This document shows positions 55,134 to 64,000 of a stretch of 64,000 nucleotides of DNA, piece by piece; within the stretch, counting starts at the first letter, position 1, and every line of letters starts with the position of its first letter. The position numbers and the translations under genes are program-made. The notes beneath the pieces are model-generated. The model did not search any database. It worked only from the letters and a program-made list of their open reading frames with translations, and was not told the DNA's origin. Source of the stretch: Campylobacter peloridis LMG 23910 (GTDB taxonomy: Bacteria > Campylobacterota > Campylobacteria > Campylobacterales > Campylobacteraceae); assembly GCF_000816785.1 (NCBI RefSeq), contig NZ_CP007766.1, positions 1,612,001-1,676,000 on the forward strand, written 5' to 3'.

Positions 55134-56758
55134 AATTTCTCTACTGCATTTTTTGCTAGTTCTTTAATATCGCCTTTTAATTCACAAATTTGACCATTTT
55201 GTGCAAGTAAAATTCTATCAGCCATATCAAAATACACATCATCATGAGTTATAGCAAATATAGTAATACCTTTTTGTTTTAAAAGCGGTAAAAGCTTAGT
55301 ATAAAAAAACTTTCTAAACATAGGATCTTGATCAGCTGCCCACTCATCTAAGATCAAAATATCTCTTTTTTCAAGTAAAGCATTAAGCATAGCAAGACGC
55401 TTTTTTTGGCCAGCTGAAAGTTTTATAGTACTAAAAGTATTTTCTATAAGCTCTACTTTTTCATTTAATTCTAAAATTTTAAGCCAATATGCTAAATCCT
55501 CTTTGCTAAATTTCTCATCTTCTAAAACATGCTCAAATAAATGAAAATCACTAAAAATAGCACTAATTAAACTTCTATATTCGTAAATATTTTCTGTGGT
55601 AATTTTTTCATCATCTAAAAAAATACTCCCTTTAAATTCCGTAAAAAGTCCAGCTAAAATCATAGAAAAAGTAGATTTACCACTACCATTTTTGCCTATT
55701 AAAAATACACATTCACCTTTTTTGAGTTCAAAATTTACAGGTTTTAGAGTAAATTTTTCATTATAAGCAAAAGACACATCTTTAAAACAAAGTTTTTGCC
55801 AAGTTTTTTTGTTTTGACTAAATTTAAACTCATGAGAATAGTTTTTTAAATTTAAATTTGAAATTTTATCTAAAGCAATTTTTGCCATCATAAGCGTAGG
55901 AAAACTTCCTATCATAGCAGCAAGTGGTGCTCTTAAAAAAAGCACACTTAAAGCAATAGTCGTAGCATTTTGCAAACTAGCAAGCTCATAATTTAAGGCT
56001 ATATAAAACTCCACTCCTACTAAAGCTAGCATGGCACTATTGCTCCAGTTGTTTGATAAAATATGCAAGATATTTCCTATGGTAGAACTTTTTTTCTTTT
56101 TTAGGGCATTTTTTTCAAACTCATTTTCATAGTAATGTTTAGCTCTTAAAGGATTTAAGGTTAATTCTTTATGTCCTTGTAGAATATTTTGATAGTTTTT
56201 TTGCAAAGCATCATCATTTTCCCTAGCATTTTTAAAATAAAAATACACTTTGCTCATTAAAAAATTATCCACTATAAAAACACATACCATCCACACTAAA
56301 CACAAAAAGAAAATTTCCAAAGAAAGATAAGCCATATAAATACTTACACATACAATCAAAACACTTGATTGTATAAATTCAGGAAGTCTTAAAAGCCCAA
56401 AAGAAATACTACGCACATCATTATTTAAAGAAGCTAAAATCCTTGCTTTAGTTGTATTTAAAATGCTTAACACACTTGTATCTAAAATTTGTTTTACAAC
56501 CCTTCTTTGCATTTTAAAAATAAAATTTTGCCCAAAAGCACTTAAAGTAATTTCTACAAAAGAAGAACTAGCAAAAAATACAAGCAATAAAAGCACAAAA
56601 TACACAATAATACTTGAATTTCCAATACTAGATTTCAGCAAAAATTCATTAATAAATACTAGAGTTAACACTCCTAATACACTTGTTAAGACACTAAAAA
56701 ATAAAAATAAAATAATTTTAAATTTGTTTTCTTTAAATAAAATTAATATAAATTCCAT
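55130..56758 (-). CDS. PvdE/YojI-like ABC exporter (fused permease-ATPase)
   Basis: A 542-residue exporter half. Six membrane helices occupy the first ~300 residues, and the ATPase has Walker A LIGKNGSGKSTFSMIL, signature KLSAGQKKRLAML and Walker B ILILDEWAADQDPMFRKFFY. The unusual LDEWAADQDP and the following AITHDDVYFDMADRIL are hallmarks of the cyclic peptide/siderophore exporter group (PvdE, SyrD, YojI). The substrate is unknown; no peptide-synthesis gene is nearby. It lies next to iron-uptake and NO-defence genes, so siderophore- or peptide-related export is possible but not supported further. Confidence 0.85.
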   Translation of the reverse strand: MEFILILFKENKFKIILFLFFSVLTSVLGVLTLVFINEFLLKSSIGNSSIIVYFVLLLLVFFASSSFVEITLSAFGQNFIFKMQRRVVKQILDTSVLSILNTTKARILASLNNDVRSISFGLLRLPEFIQSSVLIVCVSIYMAYLSLEIFFLCLVWMVCVFIVDNFLMSKVYFYFKNARENDDALQKNYQNILQGHKELTLNPLRAKHYYENEFEKNALKKKKSSTIGNILHILSNNWSNSAMLALVGVEFYIALNYELASLQNATTIALSVLFLRAPLAAMIGSFPTLMMAKIALDKISNLNLKNYSHEFKFSQNKKTWQKLCFKDVSFAYNEKFTLKPVNFELKKGECVFLIGKNGSGKSTFSMILAGLFTEFKGSIFLDDEKITTENIYEYRSLISAIFSDFHLFEHVLEDEKFSKEDLAYWLKILELNEKVELIENTFSTIKLSAGQKKRLAMLNALLEKRDILILDEWAADQDPMFRKFFYTKLLPLLKQKGITIFAITHDDVYFDMADRILLAQNGQICELKGDIKELAKNAVEKF

Positions 56759-56903
56759 CTATCTTAACCACATTTTTTAAAATTATATCTTAAAAAAATT
56801 TTCTTTTATATTTTATTATGTTTATATTTTATTAATTTTATTTATTTTTAAAAATAAAAAGTTATGATTATAAATAAAACATATACCATTAAAAGGTTAA
56901 ACG

Positions 56904-59900
56904 ATGGTTAGCTTTCATAATTACATTGTTTTATCCGGCGTTGCCTTGTCTTTGATATTTAATCAAATTTTTGCTTTGCCAAGTGGTGGTAAATTTACAC
57001 ATGGAAGTAGTGGAAATATCAATATACACAACAACACTATGAACATCCATGGACATGGAATAAATTCTGTAATCCAATGGGGAGGTGGATTTAACATCGG
57101 CAAAAACGAAAGTGTAAATTTTAATGGTAATAGCAAAAACTACTTAAATATAGCACATGGTGCAAATAAATCTATCATTGAGGGTATATTAAACGCAAAT
57201 GGAAAGAATATTTTTTTAATTAATCCAAATGGTGTTATTATCACAAAAACAGGTATTATAAATGCCAATCGTTTTATAGCTTCAACTTCATCAATAAATA
57301 ATCAAACTATGCAAGATTTTGCTAGTGGAAGAATTGATGCAAATACTTATTCACCCATTATAAAACCAAATGAAAATGGTGGAAATATAATTAATATGGG
57401 TATGATTAATGCAAAAGATGTTGTTTTCTTAGGCAACAAACTTTTGTTAAATTCAAATATACAAAATTCTAATCCTATAAATACAATCAACGCACAAAAT
57501 ATTAAACTTGTAGGAAATGAAGTTGATATTGATGTCTCTAACATTAATGCAAATTTATTACAAAAATTAGAAGTTAGTGCAAAAGATAGAGGTTCTATAT
57601 ATCTTAATGCTAGTGGTTATTATTATAATGTAAATTCTTTTAATGTATTTAATAAATTTATAAGCACAAATTATCAAAATATAAAACATAATCAAAACAC
57701 ATTTAATATATATAAATTTATTGGCATAAGTTCAGATCTTGATTGGTGGCATTTTGCAAAAGGTTGGAATGAAAATAAAACAAATTTTAGAACCACAGCA
57801 AATGAATATAGATTAATTCAAGATATAGATTTTAAGGGCAAAAATTATGCAAATTATTGTATAGATGGTTTTGGTTGCACTAATATGATAGTTGGTTATA
57901 AAGGGATTATTTATGATGATAATTATAATATCTTAGAAAATAATAGCTTTGCAAATAAAACATTTAATGGGCAAAATTTTTCTTTGAAAAATATCAATAT
58001 AGATACATCAAAATCACAAGAAAATGTTACAAATGTAGGAATATTTGGACATATTGAAAATTCAAAATTTAAAAATATTTTAATTGATTATAATAATGGT
58101 TTTATTAAAACAAATTCAACAAATAACTTATACTCTGGTGGATTTGCTGGAATTTCAAATAAAAGTGATTTTGAAAATATAGAAATAAAAAACATTTCAT
58201 CTATTTCAAACCAAGCTAAAGATTTATCATATAATGGTGCTTTTATAGGATACATAGGTGATGGTAATTTTAATAAAATAAAAATTGACAATATAAAAAA
58301 TATTAGTGGAATTAGCCTAAATGATAGATCCCATGTTGGTGGATTTTCAGGAAGTATTTTTGATGGAAAATTTAGCAATATTAATATACTCAATATAGAT
58401 AATATTATAAATAATAAAACAAATAAAGTATCCTACACTGGCGGTTTTGTAGGCGAGATTTGGTCTGGAAATTTTCAAAATATAAATTTAAGCAATATAA
58501 ATAACATACAAGGTGAATTTGTAACAGGTGGATTTGCTGGAAATGCATTAGAAGCTACTTTTTCTAATATAAATGCAACTATAACTAATATCACATCTTC
58601 ATATAATTCATCAAGACATGCTTATGCTGGTGGATTTATAGGTAGTATTGATTCTAGCAATACTACTTTTAAAAACATAAACTTAAGTGTAAATACCATT
58701 AAAAGCATTAATAGTGATTCTAAAAATTCATTTATATCAAACAACGACAATGGAAATGCTTATGCTGGTGGGTTTACAGGTTTTGCTAATGGTGGTATAT
58801 TTGATAATATAACCATAAAAGTAAAACACATAGAAAGCATTAATGATAACACTATTGAAGATACCCGTGCTGTAGCTGGAGGATTTGCTGGAAAAATAGA
58901 AAGCTATAGAAATGATAAACTATCATTTAAAAACATTACCATTGAAAATATAGACAATATCATAGCAAAGCGAACTCAAAATAAAAAAGGAATTGCTGAT
59001 GCTGGTGGGTTTATAGGATGGATACAAAGCGAAGGAAAAAGTAGTTTTGAAAATATAAGCTTATATAATATAAAAAACATACAAGCTAAAAGTTATAATC
59101 ACTATGTGAGCGCTGGTGGGTTTATAGGATATATAGAAGGAAGTTCGATTATTAACAAACTAAACTTAAATTTCAAAAATATTTTTTTATTTTTTGAAAA
59201 TAATGCTATTATAAATGCTACTAGCATCGGTAATGGTAAAAACTCGAGTGGAAAATTTATAGGCGATGATAATAGCCACACAAAATTTTCATTTGATAAT
59301 TTTTTCATTTATCATTATAATAAAGATTTTACCAATGCTAATTCTGATTCAAATTATTGGAATGATATAAATATTATTCCTTACAATGATTTAGATAAAA
59401 CAACTAAATATCAAGAATTTTTAAGCAAAAATTATACTATAGCAAGACCCATTATACAAATTCCAAAAAACCCTACATTTTCAAACAAACCAAAGCAAAA
59501 TTATCCAAATATAGATAATATTTTAAAACAAGAATCAATACTTAGCAAAGATGATTTAAACAATTTAATTATAAAAAATGAAATTTTAATAAAGCTATTA
59601 AAACAAGATTATAAGCTATATCTTGATACTTTAATGAGTATGTTTTTAGAAAAAGACTATGATAAAATGACACAAGATGAAAAAATTAATTTTGTTGAAA
59701 AATATTTCATAAAAGATACCAAAAACAGCAAAAATGAAGCACTAAATATAGTTCAATCTTTGGATTTTATAAGTGCTTATAGAAAAAATGGTTTATCTAA
59801 TGCTAAAGAAGATAAATTTGAAAATGGAGTTAAAAATTTTTATATTGAAAACATACAAACACAAATAGATAATATTCTTAGCAAGAAAATATTTATCTCA

Positions 59901-60470
59901 AATGTAATATATGGAGAATTAAAAGATATTATTTTAAATTCCAAAAAGCTTATAGAACAATTACAATACATAAAAACACAACTACAAAAAGCAGAAAAAA
60001 TATATAATGAATATATACAAAATATTGACCAAGTTAATTCACAAGAACTATCACAACTACTTAAAAACATTAAAATGCTAAAAAATTATCAAGATATTAT
60101 CATTTCAAAATTAAATTTAACATCCATAAAAAATAAAATAGAATACAAAAATAACAATGGTAGTTTCTCAATAATAGGCAGTTTTGGACAAAAGCCTTAT
60201 GATCCAAATTTAGAAAATATATCATTAAGTCCAAGTGCATCAATTAGCTTTGCTATACCTAGCATAAGTAAAAAAAATAAAGATATTATTTATATTCCTA
60301 CCATATTTAATAATAATTTTGATTATTTCTTTTTGTTTAATTCCTTAGGGGATGAACTCATAAAAAAAGAAATTTATAAAAATGAAATACAAACGCTTAA
60401 AACACAAAAAATCAAAAAAACATGTGTAGTAAATGATAATTTCAAAGTTATGAATCCTTGCGTGGATTAA
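56904..60470 (+). CDS. Two-partner secretion exoprotein (TpsA), HMW-like adhesin
   Basis: A 1188-residue exported protein. The N-terminal TPS domain (about 25-290) begins LPSGGKFTHGSSGNINIH and has IFLINPNGVIITKTG, the NPNG motif of the haemagglutinin secretion domain. Residues ~410-740 contain ten GGFxG-type repeats (SGGFAG, TGGFVG, AGGFIG and so on) spaced about 28-46 residues apart, resembling GLUG motifs. A helical, coiled-coil-prone region (about 850-1090) follows. The C-terminus KTCVVNDNFKVMNPCVD has two Cys 12 apart, like the disulfide loop that keeps HMW1 tethered to its transporter. The partner TpsB gene follows directly. Confidence 0.88.
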   Translation: MVSFHNYIVLSGVALSLIFNQIFALPSGGKFTHGSSGNINIHNNTMNIHGHGINSVIQWGGGFNIGKNESVNFNGNSKNYLNIAHGANKSIIEGILNANGKNIFLINPNGVIITKTGIINANRFIASTSSINNQTMQDFASGRIDANTYSPIIKPNENGGNIINMGMINAKDVVFLGNKLLLNSNIQNSNPINTINAQNIKLVGNEVDIDVSNINANLLQKLEVSAKDRGSIYLNASGYYYNVNSFNVFNKFISTNYQNIKHNQNTFNIYKFIGISSDLDWWHFAKGWNENKTNFRTTANEYRLIQDIDFKGKNYANYCIDGFGCTNMIVGYKGIIYDDNYNILENNSFANKTFNGQNFSLKNINIDTSKSQENVTNVGIFGHIENSKFKNILIDYNNGFIKTNSTNNLYSGGFAGISNKSDFENIEIKNISSISNQAKDLSYNGAFIGYIGDGNFNKIKIDNIKNISGISLNDRSHVGGFSGSIFDGKFSNINILNIDNIINNKTNKVSYTGGFVGEIWSGNFQNINLSNINNIQGEFVTGGFAGNALEATFSNINATITNITSSYNSSRHAYAGGFIGSIDSSNTTFKNINLSVNTIKSINSDSKNSFISNNDNGNAYAGGFTGFANGGIFDNITIKVKHIESINDNTIEDTRAVAGGFAGKIESYRNDKLSFKNITIENIDNIIAKRTQNKKGIADAGGFIGWIQSEGKSSFENISLYNIKNIQAKSYNHYVSAGGFIGYIEGSSIINKLNLNFKNIFLFFENNAIINATSIGNGKNSSGKFIGDDNSHTKFSFDNFFIYHYNKDFTNANSDSNYWNDINIIPYNDLDKTTKYQEFLSKNYTIARPIIQIPKNPTFSNKPKQNYPNIDNILKQESILSKDDLNNLIIKNEILIKLLKQDYKLYLDTLMSMFLEKDYDKMTQDEKINFVEKYFIKDTKNSKNEALNIVQSLDFISAYRKNGLSNAKEDKFENGVKNFYIENIQTQIDNILSKKIFISNVIYGELKDIILNSKKLIEQLQYIKTQLQKAEKIYNEYIQNIDQVNSQELSQLLKNIKMLKNYQDIIISKLNLTSIKNKIEYKNNNGSFSIIGSFGQKPYDPNLENISLSPSASISFAIPSISKKNKDIIYIPTIFNNNFDYFFLFNSLGDELIKKEIYKNEIQTLKTQKIKKTCVVNDNFKVMNPCVD

Positions 60471-60481
60471 AAAGGAAACTA

Positions 60482-62056
60482 ATGATTAAAATTATTATTG
60501 GTATTTTCATTCTAGCAAATATGCTACTAGCTAATGCTAATAAAAATCCAAACGAGGATAAACCTTGCAAAAAAGAATTTACAACTCATTATAAATTTTT
60601 TATCGCCAATAAAGACATAAATTTTAACAAATTAAATATAAAAGAAGAACACTTGCAAGATCTTATACTTGAATTTAAAAATAAAAAATTTGATTTTAAT
60701 GATTTGCAAGCTATTGCAAATATAGTAGCTTATTATTTTCAAGTAAATGGTTATCCTGCAGCAACAATTTATGTCCCAAATCAAAATTTCGAACAAGGAA
60801 CTATACAAATTAATATCCTTTTAGGAGTATTTGGAAGGCATATTATAAAAAACAATACAACTATAAAAAATCATTTCATAGAAGCAAAACTTGATAAAAA
60901 TTTAAAAGGTAAAATTATCTCTACCCAACTTATAGAAGATAGTGCTTACAAGGTTGATGAAATGTATGGAGTGCAAACTCTAGCAGGCTTACAAGCTGGA
61001 GCACAAGTAGGACAAACTGATGTTATCATAGAAGTAGAACCTGATACTAAAGCTAATGTTTTAATGTATGCAGACAATTATGGTATAGAAAGCTCAGGAG
61101 AATATAGAGCAGGTATTAGTATGGGATTTAATTCTATATTTAATATGGGAGATTATTATAATTTTTATTTACAAAGTTCTAGCCAAAGACAGATTAATTA
61201 TGGAGCAAGTTATACTTTCTTTTTGGGGAATTTAAAAATTACCCCTAGTATATCACAAGGAGGTTATTCTTTAGGCGGAATATACAAAGAAGTTGGTTTT
61301 AGCGGAACATCAAGAAATTTTGGAGCAGATTTTTCATACCCTATATGGATTAATACTTATTCATCTTTTTATGTGACTTCTAGTTTTTTTCATAAGATAT
61401 TAAAAGATCAGCCTTTTTCAAATATATTTGATAACAGCATTGACAAAAGCTCTAATGTAGGAAGTTTTGGTTTAGAAGGTTTATATAGAAAATATAATAA
61501 TACATTTATATATAGTGCTAAAATAACCATTGGTAAAGTAAATGATGATGGTGTTAGTGCATTTGGAAATACAAACAAGAGTGGAGCTAAAGGCTTTGGC
61601 TGGTTTAGAAAACTAAATACTAGTTTAAATAATTATTATAGCTTTAATGAGTATATCACTCATACTCTTAGTGTAAATTATCAAAAAGTATTAGGAAATT
61701 TTGAACTTGATTCTTCTGAAAGTTCTTCTTTAGGTGGAGCTTATGGAGTAAGAGCTTATGATAATGGAGAAGGTGATGGAGATAATACCATAGTAGCTAA
61801 TTTTGGTGTAAGAATAAACATACCAAATACAAATTTTTATTTCACTCCTTTTTATGATGTAGGTTATGCTTGGTATGAAAAATCTGGAGATAGATCAGAA
61901 GATGATTATTTTTTAGATGCTGTTGGTTTGCAAATTCTTTATAATAAACCTAATGAGTATTATATAAAATTAGATGGAGCAAGAGCTTTACATAAATACA
62001 AATACGATGATGATCATAGAATGAAATTATATTTAAGTGGTGGGTTGTATTTTTAA
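60482..62056 (+). CDS. TpsB outer-membrane transporter (FhaC/HecB family)
   Basis: A ~524-residue Omp85-superfamily pore that secretes the upstream TpsA. I start at the ATG at 60482, with AAAAGGAAACTA just before it, rather than the TTG at 60458 inside the tpsA end. A signal peptide (KIIIGIFILANMLLANA) is followed by POTRA domains (ANIVAYYFQVNGYPAATIYVPNQNF, VIIEVEP) and a C-terminal barrel rich in aromatic strands, ending LYLSGGLYF with the expected terminal Phe. The motif GVRAYDNGEGDGD fits the conserved loop-6 region (VRGY-like) of the family. It forms an operon with TpsA. Confidence 0.92.
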   Translation: MIKIIIGIFILANMLLANANKNPNEDKPCKKEFTTHYKFFIANKDINFNKLNIKEEHLQDLILEFKNKKFDFNDLQAIANIVAYYFQVNGYPAATIYVPNQNFEQGTIQINILLGVFGRHIIKNNTTIKNHFIEAKLDKNLKGKIISTQLIEDSAYKVDEMYGVQTLAGLQAGAQVGQTDVIIEVEPDTKANVLMYADNYGIESSGEYRAGISMGFNSIFNMGDYYNFYLQSSSQRQINYGASYTFFLGNLKITPSISQGGYSLGGIYKEVGFSGTSRNFGADFSYPIWINTYSSFYVTSSFFHKILKDQPFSNIFDNSIDKSSNVGSFGLEGLYRKYNNTFIYSAKITIGKVNDDGVSAFGNTNKSGAKGFGWFRKLNTSLNNYYSFNEYITHTLSVNYQKVLGNFELDSSESSSLGGAYGVRAYDNGEGDGDNTIVANFGVRINIPNTNFYFTPFYDVGYAWYEKSGDRSEDDYFLDAVGLQILYNKPNEYYIKLDGARALHKYKYDDDHRMKLYLSGGLYF

Positions 62057-62067
62057 TTACCACTTAA
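62031..62067. terminator. Hairpin between tpsB and ctsG
   Basis: TTTAAGTGGT (62031-62040) pairs perfectly with ACCACTTAAA (62058-62067). The loop holds both convergent stop codons. No clear U-run follows on the plus strand, so terminator strength is uncertain. Confidence 0.45.
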
Positions 62068-62625
62068 AAAATAAACCCTACTAGCTAAATCTTTAAAGGC
62101 TTTTGATTGAACTAAATTTTGGCAAGATTTTGATTTTGATGTGCTTTTAAATTCACTTTGGCTTAAAGATTTTAAAGCCTCATCTAATTGATTTTTAAAG
62201 GATTGGTTTGCTGGATCTTTTAAAAGTTGATTTTTTAAATTAGCGATATTTTCTATTTTATTTTTTTGTGTATTATCATTACTTAAGGCTAAAAGCAACA
62301 CGCTTTCTTTATCCACAAAAAGCACTTTAAAACACTGCTCATCATTTCCTACGCTAAAATCAAGCTCTTTGGTGGCATTTTGTAAATTTGATAAATCCTC
62401 ATTTTTTACATTAGCAACATTACTCATCAAAGCAGTACTTGAAAGACTCTCATTTTTTATCACATAAGTGCTAACATCATTTATAAAAATTTTAAGATTA
62501 CCTAGAGCTTGTGCTGAATTTGCCTCATCTTTACTCGCACTTAATTTTGGCAATGCAATAGCAGCTAAAATTCCTAGCATAATCACAACAAAAACAAGCT
62601 CCATAATAGTAAATGCTTTTTTCAT
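62053..62625 (-). CDS. ctsG: Competence pseudopilin CtsG
   Basis: A 190-residue pseudopilin with a type IV prepilin leader, KKAFTIMELVFVVIMLGILAAIALPKL in outline: cleavage before FTIMEL, with the Glu at position +5 and a ~20-residue hydrophobic helix. The rest is a small periplasmic head with one Cys pair candidate (EQCFKV and KSCQNLV). Its position next to tsaD matches Cj1343c (ctsG) of C. jejuni, needed for natural transformation. It overlaps the tsaD stop by four bases. Confidence 0.85.
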   Translation of the reverse strand: MKKAFTIMELVFVVIMLGILAAIALPKLSASKDEANSAQALGNLKIFINDVSTYVIKNESLSSTALMSNVANVKNEDLSNLQNATKELDFSVGNDEQCFKVLFVDKESVLLLALSNDNTQKNKIENIANLKNQLLKDPANQSFKNQLDEALKSLSQSEFKSTSKSKSCQNLVQSKAFKDLASRVYFLSGN

Positions 62626-63629
62626 AATATCCCTTGTAAATTTTTAACCTTAGGACTTATAAGTTCATCTTCAATACTTACAAATTCTTTTCTTTCATAA
62701 GCCTCACAAGCTGCTCTTGCTATCATTAAAGCATTATCTGAGCAATACTCAAGTGGAGCTAATAAAAGCTCGCACTGATACTTTTTGCATAAATTTTCAA
62801 CCTGAGTTCTTAAATTTAAATTTGCACTAGCACCACCCACTATACCAAAACGCTTAAATTTATACTCTTTAAAAATTTTTTCTAATTTATGCATTATATG
62901 TGCTATAGCTGCTTTTTGAAAAGCAAAAGCAATTTTACATTTACGATCTTGAGTAAGCTCTTGTTTTAAAATTTCTAAACGAACTTGATTTTTAAGTCCT
63001 GAAAAACTATAGGCTAATTCTTTAGAATGAAGCAAAGGTATGCTAAATTCTATATCATCGCATTTTACCTCTTTAGCTAATCTTTCTATAATAGCTCCTC
63101 CAGGATACCCCAAATTCATCATTTTAGCCACTTTATCAAAACTTTCCCCAAAGCTATCATCACCTGTTCTTGCTAATTCACTAATACAACCTAGCTCATC
63201 AACAAAAAGCACCATAGTATGCCCGCCACTTACAAGCAATACCCCCATATCAAAATTTGCCTTTTTATCTAAAAATAAAGAATAAATATGCCCTTTTAGA
63301 TGATTAATTGCTATTAAAGGCAAATTCAAACCTACAGAAAGTATTTTTGCCATAGCCACCCCACCTACTAAACTCACACTTAATCCAGGCTCATTTGTAA
63401 CCGCTATAGCACAAAGTCTATTAAAGTATTTTTGGCATTTTTCTAAAATTTTAGGCAAAGCTTGACTATGCAATCTTGCCGCAAGCTCAGGCACAACTCC
63501 TCCGTATTTAGTATGCTCTTCATCTTGAGAAATCTTAGCATAAAAAATACATTCAAAATTATCCTTATTTATAATAGCAATAGAACTATCATCGCACGAA
63601 CTTTCTATGGCAAGGATTAAATTTTTCAT
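62622..63629 (-). CDS. tsaD: tRNA threonylcarbamoyladenosine transferase TsaD
   Basis: A 335-residue member of the Kae1/Qri7/TsaD family that completes the t6A modification at position 37 of ANN-decoding tRNAs, together with TsaB/TsaE. Metal-ligand histidines are in AINHLKGHIYSLFL. ILAIESSCDDSSIAI starts the ASKHA fold, VLLVSGGHTMVLF binds nucleotide, and FGIVGGASANLNLR lies near the end. The ATG overlaps the stop of the upstream gene; the C-terminus overlaps ctsG. Location and order match Cj1344c. Confidence 0.97.
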   Translation of the reverse strand: MKNLILAIESSCDDSSIAIINKDNFECIFYAKISQDEEHTKYGGVVPELAARLHSQALPKILEKCQKYFNRLCAIAVTNEPGLSVSLVGGVAMAKILSVGLNLPLIAINHLKGHIYSLFLDKKANFDMGVLLVSGGHTMVLFVDELGCISELARTGDDSFGESFDKVAKMMNLGYPGGAIIERLAKEVKCDDIEFSIPLLHSKELAYSFSGLKNQVRLEILKQELTQDRKCKIAFAFQKAAIAHIMHKLEKIFKEYKFKRFGIVGGASANLNLRTQVENLCKKYQCELLLAPLEYCSDNALMIARAACEAYERKEFVSIEDELISPKVKNLQGIL

Positions 63630-64000
63630 TGAAATTCCACTAAAATCATACCAATAAATTTATCTTTTTGCTCTGCTTTTTCTATAGCAGTAGTTGGTAT
63701 ATTTACTTTTTTAATTTCTTTGGAATTAATCCTTTTTTCTAAAACCTGCTCGGCTAAATTTGCATTTTTCAACTCATAAAATTCCACACGAAAAATTTTT
63801 CTTTTTTTATCTAAAGAATAACGATTTTGCATTTGGTTTTTACTAATTAAAATACCACTTTCATCTTTACCTCTATCAAAACCTATAACATTAGCCCTAA
63901 CACCTATAATTGAAGGAATTTTAAAATTTTCTTTTACGATAATTTTTTGTGCAAATTTAGTTTGCATGCTTTTACCATCTACTATAAGTTCTATAGTATC
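63626..64000 (-). CDS. C-terminal part of an unknown protein (start outside window)
   Basis: The frame is open to the window edge: DTIELIVDGKS precedes the internal Met at 63967, so this is the last ~124 residues of a larger protein and not a separate gene starting at that Met. Visible content: KIPSIIGVRANVIGFDRGKDESG, then YSLDKKRKIFRVEFYELKNANLAEQVLEKRI, and KDKFIGMILVEFQ at the end. I do not recognise a domain. It is directly upstream of tsaD with a four-base overlap, in the position of Cj1345c in C. jejuni (recollection). Confidence 0.6.
   Translation of the reverse strand, partial: DTIELIVDGKSMQTKFAQKIIVKENFKIPSIIGVRANVIGFDRGKDESGILISKNQMQNRYSLDKKRKIFRVEFYELKNANLAEQVLEKRINSKEIKKVNIPTTAIEKAEQKDKFIGMILVEFQ

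Noticed and set aside
58130-59130. Regular repeats suggesting a CRISPR array
   Set aside because: Repeats are in-frame protein motifs (GGFxG) of variable spacing inside a long open frame; no cas genes are present.
60458-60481. TTG start eight codons upstream for tpsB
   Set aside because: It would overlap tpsA and put charged residues before the signal peptide. The ATG at 60482 has a good AAAGG site.

Overview
The window looks like a chromosomal segment of a Campylobacter. It is very AT-rich. It carries genes typical of that genus: cfbpABC, cgb, dba-dsbI, paired nhaA genes, a NifU/IscS pair, ctsG beside tsaD, a Cj0069-like gene, and a flagellar cluster with sigma54 promoters. Gene content and the mix of orders resemble C. 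jejuni but are rearranged, and an alpha carbonic anhydrase and a two-partner secretion locus are present. A species of the C. lari group is my best guess. That is inferred from remembered gene order, not from a search.

Layout. 1-6925 (minus): trigger factor, ClpP, a degenerate GGDEF protein, peptide deformylase, a ComM/YifB ATPase, a NYN-domain protein and the 5' part of rmuC, nearly all overlapping or abutting. 7034-8913 (plus): folE and fliI. 8915-10918: three small or unknown genes behind two sigma54-type promoters and one sigma28-type promoter, likely flagellar-coexpressed. 11047-13207: cysteine desulfurase and NifU scaffold. 13294-15605: two NhaA antiporters, followed by tRNA-Glu. 15734-20639 (minus): a TRIC-like channel, a Cj0069-like ATP-grasp protein, aroC, rnc, rnhA and a TPR protein. 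20715-23556: primase and a PP-loop ATPase. 23580-25664: a chemoreceptor with a 328-base upstream region holding a G9 tract.

25993-26712: two paralogous small secreted proteins, the second with its start codon inside a hairpin. 26709-29221 (minus): an MscS channel and a beta carbonic anhydrase. 29385-34959: a BI-1 family protein, secG, frr, pyrE, an RDD protein, nrdB, dba and dsbI. 35052-36517: pcm and a periplasmic alpha carbonic anhydrase. 36528-38980 (minus): a small membrane protein and typA. 39093-43883: a FliK-related small protein, fliK, flgD and flgE under two sigma54 promoters. 44374-44480: SRP RNA.

45949-50843 is the clearest accessory stretch: a RecD-like helicase with duplicated C-terminal domains, a partner TPR protein with its own internal duplication, and a class III Fic protein. 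50907-54491 (minus) is the cfbpABC ferric iron importer with a Fur-box-like site. 54678-55106 is the globin cgb. 55130-56758 is a PvdE/YojI-like ABC exporter. 56904-62056 is a TpsA/TpsB adhesin-secretion pair with an HMW-like C-terminal cysteine pair. 62053-64000 (minus) is the competence pseudopilin ctsG, tsaD and the end of an unknown gene.

The best candidates for undescribed biology are the helicase/TPR pair, the start-codon hairpin at 26361-26402, the G9 tract beside a TATAAT at 25811-25826, the FliK-like domain shared by two adjacent genes, and a domain shared by FlgD and FlgE.
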